The notes below the pieces were generated by a model. The model did not search any database, was not told the origin of the DNA, and was given only the letters and a program-made list of their open reading frames with translations. Positions 1-10,700 of a stretch of 64,000 bases of DNA are shown here, piece by piece (within the stretch, counting starts at the first letter, position 1; each line of letters opens with the position of its first letter). This stretch comes from Opisthocomus hoazin (Eukaryota; Chordata; Aves; Opisthocomiformes; Opisthocomidae), in NCBI RefSeq assembly GCF_030867145.1, contig NC_134433.1:13529216-13593215 (forward strand), given 5' to 3'. A program made the position numbers and the translations under genes.

Positions 1-60
1 GGTAATATGGCCACACTAGAAAGTATTGGCTGGTCTGAGGTGGTACAGCAGGTGAAGAAG

Positions 61-400
61 TGCAGGGCTGCTGCAGAGGGAAGACTCCAACCCGAATTCA
101 TTGCAGGGAGACGAGATGTCGGGGTCCTTCCTGCCCCTTCGCAGAACCTCAGCTCTGGAAACGAAAGTGCCGAGGGAAACTGCGCTCTCCCTGCCGTCCC
201 CTCCGCCTTTCCCCCCAGGAGAGCAGCGAAGTTATGGTAAAACAGCTTCGGAGGCAGCAATAGCTCTCGCGAGTGTGTTGGGGCCAGTGCAGCCCTCAGA
301 CCCCTGCCCTGGCTGCTGCGGTGAGCGTTTTAACAGATCTGTCCGTCTCCTTCGGGGGTGAGCCTGGGCGAGAAGCGTTTGGAGGGAACTCCAGCAACAG
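61..400. promoter_or_regulatory. Weak CpG-rich patch, possible distal promoter or alternative first exon
   Basis: About 19 CpG dinucleotides fall in these 340 bases, against a CpG-poor surround, at roughly 57% GC. Donor-like GTGAGC/GTGAGT-type sites occur near 319 (GCG|GTGAGCG) and 357 (GGG|GTGAGC). That would suit a non-coding first exon of RPH3AL or of a gene off the left edge. No coding homology was recognised, and the link to any gene is inference. Confidence 0.3.
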
Positions 401-902
401 CTGCTGAAGCAATGCACTGCTTATTTGTCGTCCTCTCCCTGGAAAGAACATGAGGCTTAATCCTGGTTTGGTTGCTTTCTCCCCCTCCCTGCCTGCCTCT
501 TTCCTTCTCTCCTTCTGATCTGTTTAGATGTGAAATTTGGCAGACGCTGGTGGTTGCATTCAGACAGGTTGTGATGAAATCAGGCTCCTGGGAGGCTGCT
601 CCCGCGGCGGATCCCCGGGCTGCAGGCAGCACTTCCCCGGCTGCCGCTAATGGTCTGATTTCAAAGTGTCAACAGCAGGGCTTTCGCAGTGATGGTGATT
701 ACTAACGCTGTACAGCAGCCAGCGGGTCTCCAGAGCCTGTGCGTGGATGAAAGCAATGGTGGCACAGGGCAAAAAGGCAAGGAAAACAGCAACAGTGGTG
801 ATGGAATGTAAATAATTCATCCAGACTGATAAGTGAGTATAATATTTTTGGAGAACAGCTGAGGGAAGGGGATTACTTGTAGCGAGCAGTGGTTGCAGTT
901 AA

Positions 903-918
903 TTTTATCATGATAAAA
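903..918. repeat. Perfect 16-bp palindrome with paired GATA motifs
   Basis: The sequence TTTTATCATGATAAAA reads identically on both strands and contains TTATC/GATAA (GATA-factor cores) as an inverted pair. Perfect palindromes of this length are infrequent by chance, but this one is AT-rich, so function is unproven. Confidence 0.6.
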
Positions 919-1582
919 CCTGACTTGCCAGCCAAAATTAGAGCCCAGTGGTAGCGGCTGGCTTGAGCTACGTACGAAGAAAATCATCTTCTGACAGCTC
1001 CTCCCTGGAGTACCGGGACGGGTAGGACCAACGTTTGCCTGGTTAACCTGCCCCTTCTACCGCTGCTGCGGGAGGCTGCTGGGTGCTGAGGTGCTCCCTG
1101 GAAGTGGGTGATTTTATGCTGAAGGGGCGTCGTCCCCAGGCAGATCCCTTACCCTCTCACTGCTTTCGGACACTTTTCTCGCTGTCCCCCTTTTCTGCTT
1201 AGACTGAGAGTCTCAAACTCTGCTGTGCCCAGCGCAGCCAGACTCCAGTCTCGGTGAATGTTCTACCTGCGATTCACAGCAAAAACACTCAGAACAAACT
1301 TTCCACAGTCCTCTGAAGGTTTCACTGCATCTTGGAGGCATATGTCTTTTGCAAATAAACATATCGTGATTTCATAAAATAGATGCCCAATTTATGAGCC
1401 CTTGCCGGGAAGGGTAATTGCATTCAGGCAGTAGATCTAATCTGTATATGTAAGGATTGTTAGATTTGTCTTTCAATTTGCTTGAATATCCCTGCTGTCC
1501 TGATTAATTTTAGCTTGTGTGTAAAATGAAGTAAAGGTAGTGTTGTACTGGTTTGCTTTGATGAGACAGGGGCGTTATGATG

Positions 1583-1593
1583 CCCCCCCCCCC
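1583..1593 (+). repeat. C homopolymer run (11 C)
   Basis: Eleven consecutive C lie between TG and TTCAG. It is a mononucleotide microsatellite, prone to length error in sequencing. Confidence 0.9.
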
Positions 1594-1832
1594 TTCAGTA
1601 TAAGATCTGGGTAATGCAGCAGGCAGGTGCCTCTGAGAGGAGATTTGTGAACGTGCCCTGTGGGAAGGGAGTGCCAAACATCTCTGGCTGCGGCAACTCC
1701 TTGCCAGCTGTCAGCCTGTGTCCCTAGGAAACGGTCTTTCAGAGACAAGTAACCAGCCAGTTTGGCCTTTGGTTATTCTATGTGTTTTAGATTGCTAGTT
1801 ATTAATGCTCTTGTTGTGAGTTGTGTATCAAC

Positions 1833-1902
1833 ACACCAATTGTCCACCTCAAATTCTGGTGTCAAATGCCACCAGAATTGGTGTCCACCTCAAATTCTGG
1901 TG
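1833..1902. repeat. Nested direct and inverted repeat
   Basis: The same 21-mer, starting TGTCCACCTC and ending TCTGGTG, occurs at 1841-1861 and 1882-1902. Between the copies is an inverted piece, so AATTCTGGTG (1852-1861) and CACCAGAATT (1870-1879) form a perfect 10-bp stem with an 8-nt loop. In addition ACACCAATT (1833-1841) pairs with AATTGGTGT (1876-1884). The pattern resembles a local template switch or a duplicated-inverted segment. Confidence 0.8.
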
Positions 1903-2270
1903 ACCAGACAGATGATGAGAATCGTTACCTGAAGGAACCCGTGACCTAACCAGAAACGACAGCCAAACTGCGGAAAGCAGACCAGCAGCTCAACGCCTCA
2001 GCTCTGATCGCCTGGCAGGACACGGCTGAGCATGGGAGCCCAGGCCCTGCTTACCAGTCCAGCACCCAAACTGGGAATCATTTCCTGTAGCTCTCTAGGA
2101 CTTAAAATTAGGATTGTTTTGCTGTATGATAGGGCTGCTTATAAGCATCTGTAGTTCTTCTGGCGGACACCTTTATGCCCATGAGTTTAGTATCTCTCCA
2201 AAAATGATGGTCTTTATTTTTTATTTCCTGAGCAATGAGCCTGTTTGAGGGTGACACAGAAAAGCTGCTC

Positions 2271-2395
2271 CCCGGCGTGCGACTGTGCTGTGCTGCAAGG
2301 AGACGGGATCAGCTTGGGGCAGCTGCGGTGCGACTGTCAGCGCCGCCGATCGGCCCGCGGGAGAAGGCTGCTGTCCGGTACCGTCCTTCTCGTGT
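2271..2395. promoter_or_regulatory. Isolated dense CpG cluster
   Basis: About 15 CpG fall in 125 bases, with a peak around 2336-2365 that includes CCGATCGG and CCCGCGGG-type palindromic cores. The flanks are AT-rich and CpG-poor. The word GTGCGACTGT appears twice, near 2278 and 2329. It could be an unmethylated regulatory element; no exon was recognised. Confidence 0.3.
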
Positions 2396-3773
2396 GCATG
2401 TTTGAAGTCTCTGGCAGCTGCGATCTGGTGAATAATTCAGTAAAACCCATCATTGATAAAAGAGATTTTGAAGGGTTCTTTGGGTGGAAGTGCCTGCTTT
2501 CTGAGAAACGAGTTTATTAAAAATTGACTTCATGTCATCAAGATAAAACTCATATTTAGCCCTTTTAAAATTTTAATGTAATATCATATTTATTCTCTGT
2601 GACTTCCAGCTACCAAGGCCCAGCCTTGCAGTTGGACTCCAAAGCATCTGTGGTTCTGTGGGGAACCCGACGAGCAAATTCGACAGCAGAATGGATGCAG
2701 GCTCTGAGATGTGTGTCGTTCCCTGTGCCTATTGCTCAGATGGTTAAATAAGGTAATTTATCTTTTTCCTGAAGTTGGCTGAACCCTGTGTTTAATTTAT
2801 TTATATTATTGAGTGTGTGGAGGACTACCCTGGTGCGAAATGTCATCTTCAAGTGCTTTCTTCCACAGAAATCCAGGCTCTGTATTAATGCAAACACTGC
2901 CGCCTCTGATGTATTTTCCAACACTTGCCTGAACCAAAAAGCCAAACATAGACTCAGACTTGAACTTGATTTAGATAAAAGGTGGCTTAGGGTCCCTCAG
3001 CTTGTCCTGAGGTCTTGTGGATGTACAGAAGTGATGGGGCTTGCAGGGCCACCAGGTTTCTCAAGAGCGGGCTCTGAACAGGGAGTAAAAGCACAGCCTG
3101 AGGATTTCTTTCCCTTTCTCTTCTCCCTCCTTTTCTCTCCCTACCTTCCTGTCCCATGGCAGATTTACTCACTGCATCCAGCGGACATTTAGACAGTAAC
3201 GAGCCCTAATTTCTGCGTTCACAGACTAGTGTGAAGGAATAATTGTGTTCCTGCGCTTTTTCTGTTGACTCACTGCGTGCTGTCACTTTGCTGCCCCTCT
3301 CCACCCTCCCTGTGCTGCACGGGGCAGCAGTTAGCGTTCGTACAGCTCTCCGAAACAACGCGAGGCACGCTGGATTACGGTGAAGCGTGAGGCAGCGGGC
3401 GACGAGCAATTGTTGAAAGCGGCAGAAAAGCCACTCCAGCCCCTTGGTCCCTCACTCACGTTGGCTGCAGCAGGTTGGCTGGGTTTGTCTTGGCACGACG
3501 GGTCCACGCTGGGTCCGCGCCGTACCTGGGGCTTCTGTGGCCGTGGGGACCCCGTGCACGTGACCATTCAGTGTCCTGGGAGAAACAGCTTTCCTGTAAA
3601 AAAGCGAGACCACATTTTGCTGCTGAGCCCAGGCAACTTTCTGCAGCTGGTGTCTGTTAGTAGGATCGCTCTGCAGATTTTGGCCCTGCATTTTCAACAG
3701 TTAGGAGCTCCCCGCGGTTGTCCCATGCCCAGCAGGTCCCCTGGCTTTGCTACGGGGTGCTCTTCTGTTGACC

Positions 3774-4110
3774 TTTTTTTTTTTTTTTTTTTTTTGTCCT
3801 GCAAAATTAATTTTTGTGGTGGAGTTGTTTTTTTGCTGTGAGGTTTGTTTTGGTATTTTGTTTCTTGGGGTTGGTTTGGTTTTTTTTGCTTGGGGTTTGG
3901 GGGTGAGTTTTTTTGTTTGGGTTTTTGGGTTTTTCTGTTTTTTATTTGTATTTATTTGTATTTTTTTAAATTTTGTGGTTTTTTCAGTTTTTTGTTGTTG
4001 TTTTCTGGGTTTTGTTTTTTGGGGGGTTGTTTTGTTTGTGGGGGTTTTTTTGTTTGTGGGGTTTTTTTTTGTTTTGGTTTTGGGTCTTCTTGTTTTTTGT
4101 TTCCTTTTGC
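3774..4110 (+). repeat. T/G-rich low-complexity tract
   Basis: The + strand is almost entirely T and G over about 330 bases. It starts with a poly-T run of more than 20 and continues as irregular T(n)G(n) blocks, some like TTGGGG and TTTTGGGG. The other strand is therefore A/C-only. Long open frames across it on both strands are composition artefacts rather than genes. It ends where the CpG island begins. Confidence 0.9.
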
Positions 4111-4296
4111 TGCCGGTTCTCCCTGTTTGCAGCCTGGGGTTCTTTCCCGAGGGTCTCCATTCCGCCTCGGGGCTCCGGGGCGCGGCCGGCCGCTCCCCGC
4201 ACCCACCCGGCCGCCTGCCCGCGGCCCCGCTCCGAGCCCCGCCGCTCCGGGCCGGGCCTTGGCGGCGGCCGGCGCTGGCGGGGCGGGTGCGGGGCG

Positions 4297-4315
4297 GCGC
4301 CGCCAGGGGGAGCCC
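4297..4315 (+). promoter_or_regulatory. CTCF-like motif in the CpG island
   Basis: GCGCCGCCAGGGGGAGCCC matches the CTCF core CCRSYAGRKGGMGC at nearly every informative position (CCGCCAGGGGGAGC). The motif is oriented on the + strand, towards RPH3AL. Occupancy is inferred. Confidence 0.6.
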
Positions 4316-4372
4316 GGGCCCGCGGGGCGGCGCGGAGCAGCGCGGAGCGGGGCGCGGGCGGTGCCGCCGTGG

Positions 4373-4428
4373 CTGGAGGAGGAGGAGGAGGTGGTGGTGA
4401 AGGTGGAGGTGGCGGTGGCCGTGGCCGC
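4373..4428 (+). repeat. GGN triplet repeat (GGA/GGT/GGC)
   Basis: An imperfect trinucleotide array runs from GGAGGAGGAGG through GGTGGTGG to GGCGGTGGCCGTGG inside the CpG island. It is guanine-rich on the + strand with many G-doublets. It probably lies in or near the 5' UTR exon. One frame reads as an acidic/valine stretch, but no protein family fits. Confidence 0.75.
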
Positions 4429-4780
4429 GCAGGTGCGCTCCGTTTCCGCGTTGTCCCGGGGAGGGGAGCGGCTCCACACCGCGTCCCGGCGCGGCCGCGA
4501 GTTTTGCCGTGGCGGCGGGGCCGGAGGGCAGGTGGGTGCGTGGGGAGCGCGCCGTGCGGGGGGGCAGCGGGCGGTGCAGCGGGCGCTCTGTGCGGAGTTT
4601 TAAGTAGAGTTTCAGGTGTTGGTACTTGTTGGCTGCCGGGACACCTGCAGGGAAGCAGCTGTGGCCGGGGCCCGTGCGGTACGGCCACTTCCCCTGGCGA
4701 GCTGGGACGGCGGGGAGCTGGGGCACCCAGACCCGCGGCTCCGCTGGTGGGAGAGTCTGACCTAAACGCTGCTTGCTGAG

Positions 4781-7700
4781 AGCAGTCTGGAAGCACAGCA
4801 AGGTGAACTGCACAAGGCTGAATTTAGGTGGAGTTCAGTCTCCTGAAGGTAACAATGTGACAGAGGTGTGGGTGGAAACAAGCCAGAAGTGGGAGGTTGA
4901 AAGTGACGTGCTTCGTTGAAATAATTACCAGCCCAGCTGTGATTTGAGAGCTGTTGGGCTTGCGCCTGTCGTGGTGTCTGTGTGGTGGGACCAGCCGCGT
5001 GCATCCTGCAGAGGATGGGTTGTCGTGGTTCTTTTGAGCACCCTGACACGGGGTGATGGGTGCTGTTGCATGTGCGAGTAAGAGTGACGTGCTGTGCCCA
5101 CCCCCAGGGTTTTCAGTCTGCAGCAGCTTGGGTCAGGTGCTCACCAGGGCCTGGTCAAAGTCCATGGCTTGCTTTTTGCACGTGCCAACAACGTTCAGGG
5201 TGATAAGTCTTGGAGTTGCTGCTGGCCGTGCTTATGTGTTGTTCAAAGACTTCCCAGGATGCCTATATACTATAGCTTAAGTATGCTGAGGAAAGAGTAT
5301 TTAATCCTCCAGGTGAGATGGCAGGCCTGTGGCTCGGAGCTGTGCTGGATAGTGAGTTTCTGGCAAGGCCTGGGGTCAGACTGCTCAGCAGCGTTTCTCC
5401 GCTGGCCGTGAACTGTGCTTTTCCTGGTTCACTTGAGGTTACCAACAAAACAGGCTGGCATGCGGTTCTCCAGCAAGGGATTCCTTGAGGGACGCTGGCC
5501 CGTGCTCAGTACTTCCCTGCTATGTCCAATTCTTTCTAAGAAACTTGATGCTTCTCTGGAGACTGGGAGGTGCCCATTCCACCCTGCCAACCTCCAGCTG
5601 CAGAAGGCCTCCTGAGCTTTTTAGCATATCAGAATAGTGAAATGAATCTCTCTAATTGGCCATTTAGATGCTAATTTGCTCCTCCTAGGCCTATGCCAGA
5701 TCAACCTGCCCCGGAATATGAGTCAGAAAGAGCCTGCTGTCTTCATGAATTATTCACTTTGCACAAGGCACCTGCCTGGCTGGGGATCAGAAGGAAATGG
5801 GGCCAAAGTCTGATAAATAAAGATACACCTTGGCAGGTGAAACAGTACTGGCTTTCCTCCCCGGCGTCGTAGGGTGTTGGGGAGCCAGAAGACTGCTTTG
5901 CTTGGGCAAAAACTGGTTCTTTATAGCTTACAATATATCAAGTAGCCATGCTAATAAGTGCCTCTCATTAATACGGGATTGTTGGTACCGTATGTCAGCT
6001 TTCCTGTAAAGCTGATTTTATCTTCCCACTCCGTAGGACTGGCATGGACCTCCAGGGCGTTGTATTTTATAAGCTCTTTAACAAGCTCCATCTTAAAAGC
6101 AGTTAGGCTTCTTGCCACTGCTGCTAGGATTGGGAAGCAGCTCTGATGCCTGGGAACCTTCTTTGTTTTCCCCCCAAACCTCATACTCCCTTGCTCCTTT
6201 TGTCAGCTTGGCCTTACGTGTTGATGACACTTCTCACTTTCTATGTGCTCCAGCCAGTCTGTGTTTACTTTGAGCTGGGCAAACCAGATCCAAATACACG
6301 GCTCCTGAGTGAGGTTTTCCCTATTTTGCTGGCGCGGATTTTTTTGCTTAGATTGAGCTTTCATGGTGAGACAGACTGGAGAAAGTCTGTCTGATTGGGT
6401 TCTTAGGTTGTTGTCCCAAAGCTTGCCAAGGCTTTGTGGTGTTTGTTTGGACATTGCGTTTTCCTTGTCTCTGTCAGCCCAAGCCACAGAGCTGCAAGTC
6501 AAATCTGATCATATTGGATTCCTTGTGTCGCTTGGCTCTCCATCTGCTGTTAAGGGTTTGCACTGATCGTGGGGATTTGTCACAGTAAGAAATTGCAAAA
6601 GGCCGTTTCTCAGCCGTGCGCCAGCCCAGCTTTCCCTTCCTGAGCGTGGAAGGTGATGAGGATTGCTTGGCTCCACTGTGCTTGTGCTTCCTGCCTGCTT
6701 AGCCCTATAAAATGTCCATGCTTATACAGCAGGCTTCTTTGCTGCTGGAGAGGCTGAGAAACTGCTAGATGTAGGTGTGAAGGGGCAGTTCAAAGTGGTT
6801 TGTGTGTGGAAAAAAAAATTATAATGCCCTGATTCAGGCCAGCACTGTACAGGCACAGTTACTCCCCTTCTCTGGCTAGAGACTTGGACGTATCTTGAAA
6901 GTCAAGTGTGTGTCTTCTGCCACGTTTCTACAGCCCCAAGGGTTGTTCTGTCATTTTGAAACAGTCGTGTGCTTTGAAATACAACTGTGGCAGTAGGATC
7001 TTTAAAACATGAGGGGAAGACTTGCGTCTGGACTAAATAGCCTTTCCCTGCCTGCTCGCCCTTGTCTCCCTGCTGCGTGAGTAGTGTCTGAGGGACTGGC
7101 CGGCGGTGGGTGGGAGGCAGAGGCTGGGTTAACCTTATCTATCTCAGCTAGTCATTTATCCTCTGTCATAGCAACAAGAGCAAACACTCACTTAGTTGCT
7201 AAGGTTTCCCAGGGATAATGGGGTCTGGTGTGCGGAGCAGAGAGTAATTACACTGCCTCTTTGAGGGAGCAGCGGCTAAAAGGAAAAACAGGCCAGCATG
7301 GTACCTGGTGCAAGCTGGGAGTCCTGGGGGAGGTGATGCCCTCAAAGCAGGCGAGTTAATTACACCGGCACAGCTCAGCTTGGGATTTGGGAACTCGTCT
7401 CTGGCCAACTGTTTAATTTTTATTTTTTAAATGAAGTATTTTTAAAAAATTGCCCAATTAATTTCCTATAAAAACAAATTAATATAGACACGAGCTGCTA
7501 GCTGAAATAACCGGGCAACTGAAAGCTGACTGGAGAGCTCCTTATGGGCCTGTATAGGACATTCTTGTATTTGCAGGGCTCGGAGGAATTCATGCTTCGT
7601 GAGCACCTGTAATCAGCCCAGCTGCAGGAGGGCCTGTGCAGGCTGTGCTTTCGCTGCTATGAGGAGGAGTTTTCTACTGCAAGGACTACCTCAAAGTCAA

Positions 7701-10700
7701 CAAGACCCTTCGGTTTTAACTTTGATGTAGTCAAGGTAAAGTCAAAATGTGTTTGCCTGAAGGAGTGGGGAAGGGACTTGGTGTAGTGAGATGACACTAG
7801 AAGTGTACATGAGCTGAAAAAGCAAGCTGATAAATTTGGGACAGAAGAATGTTAAGGGTCGTAAATGCAGAGCTTTACAGCCTGGCTCAGGGAGTGCATG
7901 ATCCAGGAATCTCTGGAGGCTGGGGAAGGTATTCTGGAAAAGTATTGCTGTGTTGTGCTCTATTCTTATACTCTGCTTTAAGCATCTACTCTTGGAGCTG
8001 GTCAGATAGCAGGCACCCTGCTCGCTGGACCTTTGGCGTGGCCTGCTGCGGCTGTGCTCTGTTATTAAGGTAAAGATAGGTGATGTTCATGTTGCTGTTC
8101 AGCTGAGAAAACTGGCCCTCTTTCACAGAAGAGCCTGAAATTCTTTTAAGAGCGTCATGTCAGAGGGCTGTGTCTGCGTACTGCCGTCAGCCAGGGCTAG
8201 CTCTGGGACATGCCGACATGGCAGCCTTCTGCCGTCGCGGCTGCCAGTTGTAGTTGGTGCTGAATGTGCTGGTTGTTGGAACACGGCGCAGGAGTACACC
8301 CAGAAACGCCTCGCACTGCGGTGCTGCTGCTTTGGGAAGGTGTGCCTGCCACAGGGTGCGTGGCTGTGTGGCTTGGTGGGGTGGCGTGGAAGGGCGCTCG
8401 CCTCTCCCTGGCCTGCAGCTGGGGATGTGCTGCCCACCGCCAGCTGCAGCCCACCGTCATCCTCCAGGCCAAGAAGTGGGAAAGATGCTGCTCGCTGTGC
8501 TGTCTTGTGGTTGCTCTGCAGGGGTGTTGGGCCAAGCTGCCAGTGTGACCCTGCTGCTGTTTCCTTTACTCAGACCCCACCTGAAGATTTCTGCGTCTCA
8601 GACTGGAGTCATGTTCTCTGGCTGCAGAGCCCAAGTCTCATCATGGAGACAGCAGAAGCAGCGCTATGTCAGACGTGCAGGCAGAGATGTGCTCAGTTAC
8701 GCATCCTCCAGAATGCTCCTGGCCCCATGTGAAGGGTTGTCTTCTCTGCAGGGCCATGCTCCTTCCTTGCAGCACTCCCCTTAGCTTCTGTGCCAAGAGC
8801 AGCCAGGTGGACTCAGATTTAATGAGGTTTTGCTTCACACGATTTCCTCCATCACAGGAAAGGAACAAACAGGTGGTGGTGGGGGTTTAAAGCAGGTCAT
8901 AGAGTATCAATAAGAGCTCCCTTTTAATTCTTAGTTCAAGTAAAAAGCGGAATCTTGGAGTGGGAAATCTTTCTGTAACACTTAGTAGTTGTGCTTCCCC
9001 TTTACTCTGTATGCAGTGTACTTGCAGCAGGGCCAAGAGCTGTGAATTTCTCTTGCTCTCTCGCTGCTAGAGACTGCCTGCTTCTGCCCTTTGCTAGCTT
9101 GTTGAGGGGAGTGGAGGATGGGGAGGGGATGGCTCGGTGAGGTAGGTGCTAACTGGAGCGTTGTTGTGAGAGAAGGCAGTGGAGGCTGACTACGAGAGGG
9201 ATGTTTCACCACAGCCCGTAGCAATGACTCCCCAGGCTGGCGTGGTTTTGCTATCTTGGTGTTTCTGGTTAGGCTGATTCCACCGTACTTCTTGTCCTGT
9301 ACAGAGATAAGAGGGAGGATGCTTCGTGCCTTCCAGATACTGGTACCATTTCTCTGGCATCATTTCCGTGGCCATGCAAGATGTTCCTTTCCCTCCAGTT
9401 CCTACTAGTGCTCCTGTTTCCGCCCCAGCAGACTGTGGCCTGCAGTCCCATGTCATTCTTGTTTCCTGCTCCAAGGTAGATGTGTCAAATCACACCGGGC
9501 TTTTTTGAGGCAAAGGTGCAAAGCCACCTGCAATGCCAGTTTATATCAGAGGGAGCAGCAGATACCCAATGCTGCCGACAGAAAATGCTCCTGTAAATAT
9601 TTTAGGGAATAATGTGTCTGAAGACCGTTTTGGGATATGATGTATCTCTAGGCTGTGTTTTGATTTCCTTCTCGCTTTGCAGATGCTGCTTAGGGAATGG
9701 TGGAGAACAGAAAGCGTATGCTGAGTAACAAGAGGCAAAAGAGCATGGCATTGCTTGTTTTTGTTCAGTCATGCTGAGAAAAGTGCACTGTGGTGTGAGG
9801 CTGGAGAATGTCTTTAGGTCTCTCCTGAGAGAAATGCTTAGCTAATGTGCTCTGTTCTGACTTGCCTTCAGCTCTGTTAGAGCAGATAAAGCTCTGCAGA
9901 GGAGGGGCAGTTGTATTCAGCACTGCTTTCCACCCTGAAAGCACAGCTGCTGGCAAAGCAAACGCCTCTGCCCTGCCCATGGCAAGGGGCTCATCTCCAG
10001 CTCTAGCTTTTGTGCTAAACATCCCACAGCTGCCAAGCGCCGGTCGCGTTGGTATGGTTGTGTGCATTCAGCCTCGCCAGTGGACACTGGGTGTGTGGGC
10101 TGTGCTATTCTTCAGGTGTGCACGAGTGGGAGGGAAGAATATGTGGTGTATTTGGAAAGTAATTTAATATATGCATGTGGGGGGCGTGCGGTACATGTGC
10201 TTATAATCCTGTAACAACACATGACAGGATTGGAAAATATAGGGAAAATCCCAGGTCGGCCATTCTGTGTGAAATTGTAGCTCCTCTCTGCTTCTAACAC
10301 TGGCCCGGGGGTGGGAGCCTCCATGTTCTTTTGCTGTTAATGCTTGATTGCTCCCCTGTGTGCGAGCTGCTGTGGGACATGTGCGGGGACTGCGTTCTCT
10401 CCTTGCTTGAGATCGTGAAGAAGATGAAAAGAGCAGGAGGTGTTCTGGGACGAAATGGAAATGCCAACCCACAGGATGTGTAGCACTGAGCAGAGTGGGG
10501 AAAATAATTGGTAAATCAAAGATGCCCGGGTTCAAGGATTTATGCTAGGGATGATCCCTTTCAAAAGTGATCACCTCAACTAATGTAGTAAAGGTTTAAA
10601 AAATTGTATGCAAAGCTTCTGTTGTTCCTGTCTCAACCCTCTTTCTTTGCTGAACCTTTCTTGCAGCCTCCTGTGTCCTCCCTGCCTCGCTTTGCTGTGC

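Larger units (their letters stand above)
401..3770. other. Upstream non-coding DNA with no recognised gene
   Basis: No exon, RNA gene or known repeat was recognised. The open frames here are short, unconserved in appearance and on both strands. Apart from separately listed items (a palindrome at 903, a C-run at 1583, a nested repeat at 1833 and a CpG cluster at 2271), I see ordinary mixed sequence with AT-rich stretches around 1330-1560 and 2520-2600. Confidence 0.6.
4130..4780 (+). promoter_or_regulatory. RPH3AL: CpG island, probable RPH3AL promoter and non-coding first exon
   Basis: This is very GC-rich with CpG about as frequent as GpC, especially 4170-4600, unlike the rest of the upstream region. 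It is the strongest island upstream of the RPH3AL start codon, which lies about 7.7 kb downstream behind splice acceptors, so it most likely holds the promoter and a 5' UTR exon. Possible donors are GCGCAG|GTGCGC (exon end about 4430) and GGGCAG|GTGGGT (exon end about 4531). No TATA box was seen. The exact start site and donor cannot be decided from sequence alone, and a divergent transcript is also possible. Confidence 0.55.

Noticed and set aside
2245-2520. 91-codon cysteine-containing plus-strand frame over the CpG cluster
   Set aside because: It lacks an ATG start and resembles no known small secreted or zinc-binding protein.
3701-4813. Long open frames (up to 370 codons, both strands) across the T/G tract and CpG island
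   Set aside because: They translate into Lys/Asn/Pro/Thr or Phe/Gly/Val low-complexity strings that follow base composition. No domain or splice logic supports a gene.
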